Shown: positions 13,532 through 22,815, numbered from the stretch's first letter. The stretch: 45,329 nt of DNA from Tetragenococcus sp041859945 (GCA_041859945.1 JBFLGC010000019.1:1-45329), one strand, 5' to 3'. Notes: generated by a model from the letters alone, not told the origin. Translations and numbers: made by a program.

Positions 13532-16120
13532 TTTTCTTTCATAATAATGATCAAAGAGGAAAAATAGTAACATACAAATCACCAATAAACTGACGCCAAT
13601 CAAAAATCCTTGCGGTAAATAACGAAATTCGATCGTATGTTGACCGGCCGGGATAGTGATACTGATAAAAGCGTCTTGGAAAGCTTTGATGGCTACTGTC
13701 TTCCCATCAATCTTGGCGGTCCACCCCTGGTCATAAGGGATAGTCGTGACTAACGTGCTCTCTTTCGCGAGATCGACTTTGCCTTTGGCCTGGCGTTTGT
13801 CAACAGTCATAGCAATGCCATTTGCTTGAATCGCATCTAGGGCTTTTTGCATGGCTTGAGTATCCAGAGTGACTACTTGGGGGTTTTGAAAAGACACTTC
13901 GGAAGTACCGTAAAAGCTAGCCGTAAACTCAAGTGTTGTCGCTTTGTCATAATAGCCAAGATCGTAATACTGACCATTGATGTTGATCTGCGTTTTGCGT
14001 TCTTGCCCATTGACTTTGATCGTAACTGTCGAACTTTCTAATTCACCGAAATTTGTTGGGTAGAGACTAAGATAGGCTTGGCTGTGACTTGGAACATCGA
14101 CAGACCAGGTGACATCCTTAGAAGCGTTGGCGGCTTCTTCGACAAAGCGCGTGTGATTGCCTGTTGTTGTCATGGTCGTATTATTTGTAGTCACGACTGT
14201 CAAAGGATGAAACGTAAAATATTCTTGTTCAGTTTGAGCCAAGCTGTTGAACAAAGCCGTCTGATTACTTAAATTATCATTGGGATACTTTTTTAATGAA
14301 GCGAGACTTGTTGGATCAGCAGTGAAGGCCAAGGGCAAGGCATTTTTATTTTCATATAAGAAATAGGCACCGCTTTTGCCAACTTCAGAAAAACCATATT
14401 TAGAAAGCTTCTGTTTGGTCAAATTGTATTTGATCCCGACGAAACTATCCATGAGCAAAGTATTGTTCAGATAACGGATATTTAAATTAGTGCCTTGTGA
14501 ACGAAAGCCAAGATCGTTCAGATAGCTCGACGAATTACGATTTCTGATCGATGAAAATAAGCTGACCCCACTATAGCCGTAGTTGATGCTATCATTGGAC
14601 GAAACAGGATCGAGATTTTCCATTCGATAAAACGTGTCATTGTTTTTTTTCGTCTGATCGACCAAATCTTTGATGGCCGGGTAGGGTGCTGTGTAAAGAC
14701 TGCGTGAGGCATAATTCCAATCATCCAAGATCCCATTTAGCATGCCAGAAGTATTGAGCCCCATTTCCAGACAAACAAAGAAAAGTAGGAAGCGTCCTAC
14801 GGTTTTCCACTTGAAAAAATGACTCTGGTAGAGCCAGAAAATCACGATGTAAACGACCAGAAACGCAATTGTCAAGGCAAAAGAAGTCACTTTCAGATAC
14901 TTATAGTCACCCTCAGGAAGAAAGCCGTAAGCCAGACAAAATAAGCTGATCAAAATAAGCAATGTGCCAATAAAACGGCCCTGATCTTCTTTTTCAAACT
15001 GCTCCCAACCATAGCCGGCTAGCATGATGACGAGAAAAGAAAGTAAAAAAGCATAGCGGAACAAGAACATATTGGGAGCGTGCATGCCGTGCCAGAAAAG
15101 ATTCAAAGGAACTAAGTAAAAACTGGCGATCAAAATCGCAGCTATTGTTAAATAAAGCAGCTTGTTTTTTAAGGCTATTTTTTTAGAAATAAAGTAATAG
15201 AGACAAAAAGCCAGTGGCAAGAGTCCTGCGAAAATAAAGGGAATCGAGCCATATTTGGTCGTATCATAAACGCCGATCATATTTTTCACAAAAAAGTCAA
15301 AAACACCTGTCGCCTCGGTTTTCATCTTGGTGATTTCACTCAATTTTTCCCCATTGGAATGTAGATCTAAAAGGGCGGGTAAAATGATGACCATGGAAGC
15401 CCCACCCGCTAATAAGGAAGTGATTCCGTATGGTAAGAGTCGCCGTTTATTTGCTTGCCAATTGCCCAAAAGGCGTGCTAAGAAATAGAGAACGGAAAAG
15501 ACGCCGATCATAAATCCCATATAGAAACTCGAGAAAAAGAGGAAAAAATAACTGAAAAAGAGAACTTTAGGTTTGCCTTCTTGTAAGAGTCGATCGATGC
15601 CCCAAATCACTAAAGGAAGATAGATGTACGCGTCAAGCCACATGACGAGTTCTGAATGGACAGTCACAAAAGACATCAGCGAATAACAGACGGCCAGGAT
15701 CAGTTGATTTTCTGGCTTGATTTTAAAGGTGTGCTTGGCGTACAACCAAAAGGCCAGTCCAGCGCTACCGATTTTAATCAAAGTCAAAAAATAGAGGGCA
15801 TCAGGCATCATCCGGTTGGGAAAAAGTAAGACAAGTGGCGTAAAAAGGCCACCTAAATAGTAGGAAATCAAGGATAAGTAATTTAATCCTAAAGAAGCGT
15901 TCCAGGTGTACAGAAAACTTTGCTTGCCTAAGAGGGCATTGTGAAAACTGGCGTGAAAATTTGAAAACTGCGAGAAAGCATCACTAGCCAGAATACTACG
16001 CGAAGAACCTGGAAAGATGCCAATGGTCAGATAAAGTAGGGCCATCATGAAAAAAGGAATAAAGAAACTAGCAAGCAGATACTTGCGATTTTGGCTACAA
16101 AAACGTTTGATCGTTTTCAA
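13520..16120 (-). CDS. YfhO-family polytopic membrane protein
   Basis: An 866-residue protein with a TTG start behind AAGGAGG (8-base spacer). About twelve hydrophobic segments fill residues 15-450; then a soluble, probably extracellular region of about 370 residues, one C-terminal segment (LIGVSLLVICMLLFFLF) and a basic RKR end. An early extracellular loop has ILASDAFSQFSNFH, including an aspartate as in GT-C type glycosyltransferases. Family members (PF09586) have been linked to glycosylation of lipoteichoic acid and other wall polymers in Bacillus and Listeria. That role here is inferred. Monocistronic, on the same strand as glnA. Confidence 0.8.
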   Translation of the reverse strand: MKTIKRFCSQNRKYLLASFFIPFFMMALLYLTIGIFPGSSRSILASDAFSQFSNFHASFHNALLGKQSFLYTWNASLGLNYLSLISYYLGGLFTPLVLLFPNRMMPDALYFLTLIKIGSAGLAFWLYAKHTFKIKPENQLILAVCYSLMSFVTVHSELVMWLDAYIYLPLVIWGIDRLLQEGKPKVLFFSYFFLFFSSFYMGFMIGVFSVLYFLARLLGNWQANKRRLLPYGITSLLAGGASMVIILPALLDLHSNGEKLSEITKMKTEATGVFDFFVKNMIGVYDTTKYGSIPFIFAGLLPLAFCLYYFISKKIALKNKLLYLTIAAILIASFYLVPLNLFWHGMHAPNMFLFRYAFLLSFLVIMLAGYGWEQFEKEDQGRFIGTLLILISLFCLAYGFLPEGDYKYLKVTSFALTIAFLVVYIVIFWLYQSHFFKWKTVGRFLLFFVCLEMGLNTSGMLNGILDDWNYASRSLYTAPYPAIKDLVDQTKKNNDTFYRMENLDPVSSNDSINYGYSGVSLFSSIRNRNSSSYLNDLGFRSQGTNLNIRYLNNTLLMDSFVGIKYNLTKQKLSKYGFSEVGKSGAYFLYENKNALPLAFTADPTSLASLKKYPNDNLSNQTALFNSLAQTEQEYFTFHPLTVVTTNNTTMTTTGNHTRFVEEAANASKDVTWSVDVPSHSQAYLSLYPTNFGELESSTVTIKVNGQERKTQININGQYYDLGYYDKATTLEFTASFYGTSEVSFQNPQVVTLDTQAMQKALDAIQANGIAMTVDKRQAKGKVDLAKESTLVTTIPYDQGWTAKIDGKTVAIKAFQDAFISITIPAGQHTIEFRYLPQGFLIGVSLLVICMLLFFLFDHYYERKRSR

Positions 16121-16216
16121 GAAGAAAGCCTCCTTGTTTTTTGAATTCTGCCTTTATTTTACCACAAAGCGAGTTCAGTGGGAATTTTTTGCTGAACCTT
16201 TAAAAGGATAGTCAAC

Positions 16217-16372
16217 TGCGGACTTTTTTAGAAAAGTTGCTATTAGATAGCGGGAAGCTAATTCTCATAAGTATTGAAAAGTAGTGTCCGCAATGGGTGG
16301 ACCCGGTCATAGGTTTGGAAAAGTAATTGAAGGAAAGACTGCTAATTCGTACAAGTATTAGAAAGTAACAAA
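16217..16372. repeat. Two diverged copies of an ~84-bp unit between yfhO and rpmB
   Basis: The 331-base gap holds no gene. GCTAATTCTCATAAGTATT at 16257 and GCTAATTCGTACAAGTATT at 16341 begin two similar stretches 84 bases apart, each preceded by GAAAAGT and followed by a GAAAAGTA-like stretch. A 7-bp inverted repeat (TGCGGAC at 16217, GTCCGCA at 16286) flanks the first copy. The element is degenerate and resembles a decayed intergenic repeat. Confidence 0.4.
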
Positions 16373-16398
16373 CTAAATCAGAGTTGATTTTTGGGTAA

Positions 16399-16426
16399 CA
16401 AAAAAACCGCTCGACTAGCGAACGGT
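16399..16426 (-). terminator. Terminator of rpmB
   Basis: Stem 16406-16413 with 16419-16426 (8 bp with one G-U), followed on the minus strand by seven T at 16399-16405. It ends the rpmB transcript about 26 bases after its stop. Confidence 0.85.
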
Positions 16427-16452
16427 TGTCGTTTTAAAGGGATAAGGATCGA

Positions 16453-16641
16453 TTAGGCACGCTCAACTTTTCCAGATTTCAAAGCACGAGCAGACACCCA
16501 AACTTTTTTAGGTTTGCCGTCGATCATGACACGAACTTTTTGTAAATTCGGTTTGACAGTACGCTTGGTTGCATTTAAAGCGTGTGAACGGTTGTTACCA
16601 GTAGTTGTTTTACGACCAGTATAATAGCAGACTTTAGACAT
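16453..16641 (-). CDS. rpmB: 50S ribosomal protein L28
   Basis: A 62-residue L28, ATG after AAAGGAGG. N-terminus MSKVCYYTGRKTTTGNNRSH and the C-terminal VWVSARALKSGKVERA are diagnostic. Only one cysteine is present, so this is the form without a zinc ribbon. It is a monocistronic gene with its own promoter and terminator, divergent from yloU, an arrangement common in Bacilli. Confidence 0.97.
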   Translation of the reverse strand: MSKVCYYTGRKTTTGNNRSHALNATKRTVKPNLQKVRVMIDGKPKKVWVSARALKSGKVERA

Positions 16642-16699
16642 GTGTTATTTCCTCCTTTGCCTTGATTCTAGGAGCGTTGAAATTCGCTCATACTAACTG

Positions 16700-16728
16700 A
16701 ATTTAGCATAAATCGCACCTTTTAGCAA
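16700..16728 (-). promoter_or_regulatory. Promoter of rpmB
   Basis: On the minus strand, TTGCTA (16723-16728), a 17-base spacer and TAAATT (16700-16705). The transcript would start near 16693, about 50 bases before the rpmB ATG. Confidence 0.65.
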
Positions 16729-16747
16729 GTATTTTTTCTCTGAAAGA

Positions 16748-16776
16748 TTGACTTTTTTGTGTGAGAAGTGTAAATT
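16748..16776 (+). promoter_or_regulatory. Promoter of yloU-fakA
   Basis: TTGACT (16748-16753), a 17-base spacer and TAAATT (16771-16776). It is back to back with the rpmB promoter, with 19 bases between the two -35 boxes. A second -10-like TAAAAT lies near 16855. The 134-base leader shows no gene. Confidence 0.6.
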
Positions 16777-16910
16777 AGACAAAGCGATAAGGCTTTCTAT
16801 AGTTGTTTTTGCGGCATTTGGCAACGCACTTCTTTTATTTCAAGAGAAGCTATGTTAAAATGTTAGAGTAGAAATGGATGCAAGAGTCCGTTGTTAAGGA
16901 GGCTTTATAA

Positions 16911-17273
16911 ATGGCTGTAAAAATAAATACCTCATCTGGAATGATCGAAATCACAAATGAAGTGATCGCAACTGTCGTAGGCGGTGCGGCTACCGATGTG
17001 TTTGGGATCGTAGGGATGGCAAGTAAAAATCAAATCAGAGATAACTTCAACGACATCTTACGTAAAGAAAATTATTCACGTGGGGTCGTTGTTCGGCAAG
17101 AAGAAAATGGGATCGCTGTAGACGTGTATACGATCGTTAGTTATGGCACGAAAATCTCCGAAGTATCTCGAAACGTTCAAGAAAAAGTGAAATATAATCT
17201 TGAATCGATGGTTGGTGTCACGGCGAATTCTGTGAACGTCTTCGTTCAAGGAGTACGCGTCTTGCCAGATTAG
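16911..17273 (+). CDS. Asp23/Gls24-family protein YloU
   Basis: A 120-residue member of the Asp23/Gls24 (DUF322) family, ATG after AAGGAGG. Seen are the N-terminal MIEITNEVIATVVGGAATDVFGIVGM and the C-terminal NVFVQGVRVLPD, conserved in YloU proteins. Staphylococcal Asp23 is a membrane-associated alkaline-stress protein; YloU is the widespread member encoded next to fakA. It lies 48 bases before fakA and is probably cotranscribed. The function of YloU is not settled; a link to fatty acid kinase is inferred from the constant neighbourhood. Confidence 0.88.
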   Translation: MAVKINTSSGMIEITNEVIATVVGGAATDVFGIVGMASKNQIRDNFNDILRKENYSRGVVVRQEENGIAVDVYTIVSYGTKISEVSRNVQEKVKYNLESMVGVTANSVNVFVQGVRVLPD

Positions 17274-17321
17274 GCAAACAACAGCTGCGTTTGAGCAGTG
17301 GATCTTAAGGAGGATTTATCA

Positions 17322-18989
17322 GTGAAAGTAACGGATATAAGCGCGAGCCAATTTCAAGAAATGGTCCAAGCTGGCGCCGATCGTCTACAAAAAAATGCCG
17401 AGTTTGTCAACTCGTTGAATGTATTCCCGGTGCCTGATGGTGATACGGGAACGAATATGAATTTGTCGATGACTAGTGGAGCTCAGGCGGTATCAGATGC
17501 GACTTCTGAAAAAGTAGGCGATTTGGCCAATGCTTTATCAAAAGGATTACTTATGGGGGCACGTGGGAATTCTGGCGTGATTTTATCACAATTGTTCCGT
17601 GGTTTCTCCAAACAAGTTCTAGATTTGGAAAACTTGAATGCCCAACAATTAGCACAAGCTTTCTCACATGGTGTCGAAACGGCTTATAAGGCCGTTATGA
17701 AACCGGTAGAAGGGACCATTTTGACGGTTGCCAGAGTGGCCGCAGATTATGGCAAGAAAAAAGCAGCTGAATCAGATGACTGCGTGGAAGTCATGGCGGA
17801 AGTCTTAAAGGGTGCTAAGCGGGCCCTAGAAAAAACCCCTGATTTGCTGCCTGTTTTAAAAGAAGTTGGCGTTGTTGATAGCGGCGGTCAAGGCCTATTT
17901 TTTGTTTATGAAGGCTTTTTGACGGCTTTAAACGGCGAATACGTGCCAGAAGCAAATGTCGTGACTCCGGCTTCAATGGAAGAAATGGTGAACGCCGAAC
18001 ATCACCGCAGTGTCCAAGGTCAATTAGCCACCGAAGATATCAAATATGGTTATTGTACTGAAATCATGGTCAGGATCGGTGTTGGCCCCACTGTGGACAG
18101 CACCTTCGATTATGAAACATTCCGCAATTATTTAAATGAAATCGGCGACTCCTTATTAGTCGTCAATGACGATGAAATCATCAAAGTCCATGTCCACACG
18201 GAACATCCCGGTGAAGTCATGAATTATGGCCAAAAATTTGGCTCATTAGTCAAAGTGAAGGTCGATAACATGCGTTTGCAACATGAAACGATCCTCGAAA
18301 AAGATCAAGCAGCCGAACAACAAAAACCTCATGCACCTTATGCTGTGATCGCGGTCGCGGCTGGTGATGGCATCAAAGATCTTTTCTTGAGCTTGGGCGC
18401 AAGCTATGTGATTAGTGGTGGACAAACCATGAATCCGAGCACGGAAGATATTCTAAAAGCTATTAATGAAGCCAATGCGGACCAAGTGTTGATTTTACCA
18501 AATAATAAAAATATCTTTATGGCGGCGCAACAAGCAGCGGAAGTTTCTGAGATCCCGGCTGCCGTCGTTGAAACCAAAACGATCAATCAAGGTATGACGG
18601 CGATGCTAGCTTTTAAGGACCAAGCGAGTCTCGAAGAAAATAAAGCCGCTATGACTGAAATGCTCGCTAGTGTGAAAAGTGGTTCGATCACGCATGCGAT
18701 CCGAGATACGGAAATCGAAGGTGTCAAGATCAAAAAAGATGACTTTTTGGGGATGATCGATGGGAAGATCGTTACTTCGGAGAAAAAAGCGTATAACGCT
18801 GCCTTGACTATTTTGCGTGAAATGATCACGGAAGATACGGAAATTATCACGATCTTAGTCGGCGAAGAAGGCTCTATGAAAGAAGCAAAAAGAATCGAAA
18901 CAGCGTTATTAGAAATCGATCCTGAGCTTGAAATCGAGATCCATGATGGGAAACAACCTGTTTATCCTTATCTTTTTGCTACCGAATAA
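17322..18989 (+). CDS. fakA: Fatty acid kinase catalytic subunit (DhaL-domain protein)
   Basis: Phosphorylates fatty acids held by FakB proteins; the acyl-phosphate then feeds PlsY or PlsX. I choose GTG 17322 (MKVTDISASQFQEMV), 555 residues, 8 bases after AAGGAGG; the open frame back to 17298 would run through that site. The N-terminal DhaL domain has NVFPVPDGDTGTNM (residues 33-46), whose aspartates bind Mg-ATP; GARGNSGVILSQ follows. The C-terminal half (about 320-555) is the YloV/FakA C-domain. No fakB is in the window. plsX and acp lie one gene downstream, consistent with a lipid role. Confidence 0.92.
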   Translation: MKVTDISASQFQEMVQAGADRLQKNAEFVNSLNVFPVPDGDTGTNMNLSMTSGAQAVSDATSEKVGDLANALSKGLLMGARGNSGVILSQLFRGFSKQVLDLENLNAQQLAQAFSHGVETAYKAVMKPVEGTILTVARVAADYGKKKAAESDDCVEVMAEVLKGAKRALEKTPDLLPVLKEVGVVDSGGQGLFFVYEGFLTALNGEYVPEANVVTPASMEEMVNAEHHRSVQGQLATEDIKYGYCTEIMVRIGVGPTVDSTFDYETFRNYLNEIGDSLLVVNDDEIIKVHVHTEHPGEVMNYGQKFGSLVKVKVDNMRLQHETILEKDQAAEQQKPHAPYAVIAVAAGDGIKDLFLSLGASYVISGGQTMNPSTEDILKAINEANADQVLILPNNKNIFMAAQQAAEVSEIPAAVVETKTINQGMTAMLAFKDQASLEENKAAMTEMLASVKSGSITHAIRDTEIEGVKIKKDDFLGMIDGKIVTSEKKAYNAALTILREMITEDTEIITILVGEEGSMKEAKRIETALLEIDPELEIEIHDGKQPVYPYLFATE

Positions 18990-19003
18990 ATCAGTTATAG
19001 TTC

Positions 19004-19045
19004 AAAGCTTGGCCAGACAATCAAAAGTTTGTGCCAAGCTTTTTT
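19004..19045 (+). terminator. Terminator between fakA and recG
   Basis: A perfect 10-bp stem, 19004-19013 with 19032-19041 (half AAAGCTTGGC), ends in T at 19039-19045. recG starts 20 bases further on, so recG may depend partly on read-through. Confidence 0.75.
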
Positions 19046-19064
19046 AATGAGAGGAGGAAGTTTC

Positions 19065-21092
19065 ATGCAAAGACCAGTTATTGAGCTGAATGGTGTGGGT
19101 GAAAAAAAAGCCCAGCAGTTAGCTGAACTGGGGATCACAACGATTACGGACTTATTAGCCTACTATCCTTTTCGTTACGATGATATCAAGGAAAGACGCT
19201 TAGCTGAGATCGGCGATCAAGAAAAAGTGACCATTAAGGGTGTGGTCGTTTCTGCTCCTGTGGTCAATCGCTTTGGTTATAAAAAATCACGCCTCCAATT
19301 TCGTATGATGCAAGAACATGATGTCTTCAATGTCTCTTTTTTCAATCAACCTTACTTAAAAGATAAAGTCGCAATTGGCGAAGAATTAGCCGTCTATGGC
19401 AAATGGGATGCCAAACGTAAAGCTTTGACAGGCATGAAGATTTTAGCTGCGGGCCAAGATAATGAATTTGCACCTATCTATCACGTCAACAAATCCGTGC
19501 GCCAAGCAACTTTGATCGAATTAATCAAGCGGGCCTTCCATGATTATGGGACGGAAATCGAAGAAAACTTGCCGCTGTCTTTGGTCAATAAATATCGCTT
19601 ATTAGAGAGGCTTCAGGCGATGTACGCCATGCATTTTCCGAAGGACCCTGAAGAATACCATCAAGCCAAACGCCGCATTGTTTTTGAAGAATTTTTCTTA
19701 TTTCAAATGCAGATACAGGGCTTGAAGTATAGCGAAAAAGCGGAGCAAAACGGGTTGGCGCTTTTATATGATAACGAACGCTTGAAAGGTTTTATCGACA
19801 CCCTGCCTTTTGAGCTTACAGCGGCCCAAAAACGCGTGACCAATGAGATCTGTCGGGATATGCGCAGTCCCCGTCATATGCAGCGCTTATTGCAAGGAGA
19901 TGTCGGTAGTGGCAAAACGATCGTCGCCGCCATCGCCCTTTACGCTACGATGACAGCTGGTTTCCAAGGGGCTTTGATGGTACCGACGGAAATTTTGGCC
20001 CAACAACATATGGAAAGCTTAGCAGAATTGTTCGACCCATTGGAAGTTCGGGTGGCTTTATTGACTGGCTCGACGAAACCTAAAGAAAGGCAAGCGATTT
20101 TGACAGCGTTGGTCGCAGGCGAGATCGATATCTTGATCGGAACCCATGCACTGATCCAAGATGATGTGGTCTTTGCTAATTTGGGTTTAGTCATTACCGA
20201 TGAGCAGCATCGCTTTGGCGTCAATCAACGCAAAGTTTTACGTGAAAAAGGTTGGAAACCAGATGTCTTGTTCATGACGGCGACCCCGATCCCGCGGACG
20301 CTAGCGATCACCGCTTATGGTGAAATGGATGTCTCTGTGATCGATGAAATGCCAGCCGGTCGGATCCCGGTCAAAACCAGTTGGGTGCAACCACCACAGC
20401 TTGGGCAAGTCTTGACTTGGGCTAAAAAGGAGTTGCAAGTGGGCCATCAAATGTATGTGATCTGTCCTTTGATCGAGGAATCGGAAATGTTAGACGTGCA
20501 AAATGCCGTTGAGATCTATGAACAATTGAGAGAATTTTTCGCACCTGATTTTAAAGCTGGCATTTTACATGGCAAAATGAAGAATGTGGAAAAAGACGCC
20601 ATCATGGAAGCTTTTAAAGAGAACGACTTGCAAGTGCTCGTTTCGACGACCGTGATCGAAGTCGGCGTGAATGTCCCCAATGCCACAATGATGCTGATCA
20701 TCGATGCCGATCGTTTTGGCTTGGCACAACTGCACCAACTGCGGGGCCGCGTCGGGCGGGGGACAGATGCTGCCTATTGTATCTTGGTAGCTAATCCTAA
20801 AAATGACTTAGGCAAAGAACGGATGAAGATCATGACCGAAACCAATAATGGCTTTGTAGTCAGCGAAAAAGATCTCGAATTGCGTGGCCCTGGCGAAGTG
20901 TTTGGCTTTCGCCAATCAGGACTCCCTGAATTTGCGGCTGCTGATGTCGTGGCCGATGCCAACATTTTAGAAGTGGCACGTAAGGAAGCTCAACATATCT
21001 GGCAAAGATCTGGCTGGCAACTGTTACCAGAGTATCAGCCTTTAGTGAGTTATTTGCAAATCGATGAGGCTGAAAATCGCTTTTTTGATTGA
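19065..21092 (+). CDS. recG: ATP-dependent DNA helicase RecG
   Basis: Remodels stalled replication forks and branched DNA. 675 residues from ATG 19065, behind GAGGAGG; the upstream extension to 19029 crosses the terminator stem. The N-terminal wedge/OB region (about 1-240) is followed by superfamily 2 helicase motifs: Walker A GDVGSGKT near 278, DEQH near 379 (DEQH rather than DEAH, typical of RecG), TATPIPRT and QLRGRVGRG. The C-terminal LRGPGEVFGFRQSGLPEF is also RecG-specific. Same strand as yloU-fakA. Confidence 0.97.
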   Translation: MQRPVIELNGVGEKKAQQLAELGITTITDLLAYYPFRYDDIKERRLAEIGDQEKVTIKGVVVSAPVVNRFGYKKSRLQFRMMQEHDVFNVSFFNQPYLKDKVAIGEELAVYGKWDAKRKALTGMKILAAGQDNEFAPIYHVNKSVRQATLIELIKRAFHDYGTEIEENLPLSLVNKYRLLERLQAMYAMHFPKDPEEYHQAKRRIVFEEFFLFQMQIQGLKYSEKAEQNGLALLYDNERLKGFIDTLPFELTAAQKRVTNEICRDMRSPRHMQRLLQGDVGSGKTIVAAIALYATMTAGFQGALMVPTEILAQQHMESLAELFDPLEVRVALLTGSTKPKERQAILTALVAGEIDILIGTHALIQDDVVFANLGLVITDEQHRFGVNQRKVLREKGWKPDVLFMTATPIPRTLAITAYGEMDVSVIDEMPAGRIPVKTSWVQPPQLGQVLTWAKKELQVGHQMYVICPLIEESEMLDVQNAVEIYEQLREFFAPDFKAGILHGKMKNVEKDAIMEAFKENDLQVLVSTTVIEVGVNVPNATMMLIIDADRFGLAQLHQLRGRVGRGTDAAYCILVANPKNDLGKERMKIMTETNNGFVVSEKDLELRGPGEVFGFRQSGLPEFAAADVVADANILEVARKEAQHIWQRSGWQLLPEYQPLVSYLQIDEAENRFFD

Positions 21093-21115
21093 AAACAGTT
21101 TGATTAGATATATTG

Positions 21116-21187
21116 TGGCTGGGGGCATCGTTTACACTTTTTTAAGTTGGTTGATAGTAGAGCGATGCTTCAGGCTGACGTTTTTTT
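21116..21187 (+). terminator. Terminator of recG
   Basis: GCATCG (21125-21130) pairs with CGATGC (21163-21168), and the stem extends outward with some G-U pairs. Seven T follow at 21181-21187. The long imperfect stem makes this a moderate call. Confidence 0.6.
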
Positions 21188-21230
21188 GTTATGAAGAAAG
21201 TTTATCCTTTTGATATTGGAAAGATCCAAT

Positions 21231-21345
21231 CTGGTGGAAGACAGCGTAAGTATGGGAATCAGAAAGCTGTACTGGCGTAAGAGAGCGTGAATATAGGAAT
21301 AGATCAATCATACTGGCAAAAGAGAGAATGAGTATAGAAGCTTGC
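21231..21345. repeat. Degenerate 41-bp tandem repeat between recG and plsX
   Basis: CTGG-starting units begin at 21231, 21272 and 21313, a constant 41-base step, with about 2.7 copies. Shared words include AGAGCG/ACAGCG and TATAGGAAT/TATGGGAAT. No inverted repeat is obvious. The 374-base gap otherwise holds only the recG terminator and the plsX promoter. Confidence 0.5.
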
Positions 21346-21404
21346 AAAGGAAGACGTTAGTTGATTGGATAAGCGAGTTGCCTTTTCTGAATGCGATCTT
21401 TGCT

Positions 21405-21433
21405 TTCCTTCCTCTTTAAAATTGTGCTATACT
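21405..21433 (+). promoter_or_regulatory. Promoter of plsX-acp
   Basis: TATACT at 21428-21433 with a TGC extended -10; the best -35 at 17 bases is TTCCTT (21405-21410), a weak match. Transcription would start near 21440, about 27 bases before plsX. No FapR- or FabT-like palindrome was recognised. Confidence 0.6.
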
Positions 21434-21466
21434 AAATTCATTCAGATGAAAAAAGGAGCCTTTTAG

Positions 21467-22471
21467 ATGAAAATTGCTGTAGATGCGATGGGTGGCGATA
21501 ATGCCCCGCAAGCAATCGTGGAAGGGGTCATGATTGCTAAAAAAGATTTTCCCGACATTGAATTTTTATTGTATGGGAAAGAAAATGAAATCAAAAAATA
21601 TGTGACCGATGAGAAAAATATTACGATTATCCATACTGATGAAAAAATTGCCAGTGAGGATGAACCGGTCAAGGCGATCCGTCGGAAAAAACAAGCATCC
21701 ATGGTTTTAGCTGCGCAAGCCGTCAAAAATGGTGCGGCCGATGCTATTTTTTCAGCGGGCAATACTGGAGCACTTTTGGCAGCAGGACTATTTATTGTCG
21801 GTAGGATCAAAGGGATCGATCGTCCGGGCTTGATGTCGACCTTACCTGTGATCGGCAAAGATACTGGCTTTGACATGTTGGATCTAGGTGCAAATGCCGA
21901 AAATAAACCAGAACATCTCTTGCAATATGGCATTTTAGGTTCTTTTTACGCCGAAAATGTACGCCATATCCAAAAGCCACGGATCGGTCTGTTGAATAAT
22001 GGGACGGAAGAATCTAAAGGCAGTGAGTTGACTAAGCAAGCCTTTCAACTATTAAAAAATGAAGCATCGATCAATTTTGTGGGCAATGTCGAAGCCCGTG
22101 ATTTGTTGAATGGTGTGGCTGATGTCGTGGTAACTGACGGATTTACTGGAAATGCGATCTTAAAGTCGATCGAAGGAACAGCTTTGAACATCACCAGTCT
22201 ATTGAAGCAATCGATCATGGACTCTGGTATCAAAGGAAAACTAGGCGCCCTCTTATTGAAAGATTCTTTGAGTAGCTTGAAAAATCAAATGGACTATTCC
22301 AAACATGGTGGAGCGGTCTTATTTGGCTTGAAAGCGCCGGTCGTGAAGACCCATGGTGCCACTAAAGCAACCGCCGTGGCAGCGACGATCCGCCAGATCC
22401 ATACCATGGTCGCAACGGATGTAGTCGGGAAATTAGTTCAACAATTTGAGGCTGATAAATCAAACGAATAA
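21467..22471 (+). CDS. plsX: Phosphate acyltransferase PlsX
   Basis: Converts acyl-ACP and phosphate to acyl-phosphate, the donor for the first acylation of glycerol-3-phosphate; acts at the inner face of the membrane. 334 residues, ATG after AAAAGGAG. N-terminus MKIAVDAMGGDNAP and the central SAGNTGALLAAGLFIVGRIKGI and VVTDGFTGNAILKS segments are diagnostic. It is followed by an acyl carrier protein gene, its direct substrate partner. fabD and fabG, which follow plsX in B. subtilis, are absent here. Confidence 0.96.
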   Translation: MKIAVDAMGGDNAPQAIVEGVMIAKKDFPDIEFLLYGKENEIKKYVTDEKNITIIHTDEKIASEDEPVKAIRRKKQASMVLAAQAVKNGAADAIFSAGNTGALLAAGLFIVGRIKGIDRPGLMSTLPVIGKDTGFDMLDLGANAENKPEHLLQYGILGSFYAENVRHIQKPRIGLLNNGTEESKGSELTKQAFQLLKNEASINFVGNVEARDLLNGVADVVVTDGFTGNAILKSIEGTALNITSLLKQSIMDSGIKGKLGALLLKDSLSSLKNQMDYSKHGGAVLFGLKAPVVKTHGATKATAVAATIRQIHTMVATDVVGKLVQQFEADKSNE

Positions 22472-22568
22472 GCGTGTTCGTGAAAAAAAGCTAGACAAAA
22501 GTATCAGAAACTCGTAAAATAGTTGAGTAGCTCAATTTTATTGTTCCTTAAAACGTGGAGGTGAAGGA

Positions 22569-22811
22569 ATGTCGCGTGAGGAAGTATTTACGAAAGTTGC
22601 TAATGTGATCGCTAATCACTTTGAGATCGATGCCGATAAGGTCACGGATGCGATGAGTATCAAAGACGATTTGAATGCTGATTCGATCAGCGTGATGGAA
22701 TTTGTTTTAGAACTAGAAGAAGAGTTTGGGACCGAGATCTCCGATGAGGACGCTGAAAATCTGCAAACGGTCGGTGCCGCAGTCGATTATATCGTAGCCC
22801 ATGTCAATTAA
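22569..22811 (+). CDS. acpP: Acyl carrier protein
   Basis: An 80-residue acidic ACP; S39 in ADSISV is the site for the 4'-phosphopantetheine arm that carries acyl chains. ATG with a GGAGG site. The motif reads DSI instead of the common DSLD, so it may be a second ACP paralogue rather than the one that serves synthesis. From memory, E. faecalis has two ACPs and the plsX-linked one serves use of exogenous fatty acids; that equivalence is inference. 97 bases separate it from plsX and no terminator lies between. Confidence 0.92.
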   Translation: MSREEVFTKVANVIANHFEIDADKVTDAMSIKDDLNADSISVMEFVLELEEEFGTEISDEDAENLQTVGAAVDYIVAHVN

Positions 22812-22815
22812 AGAA

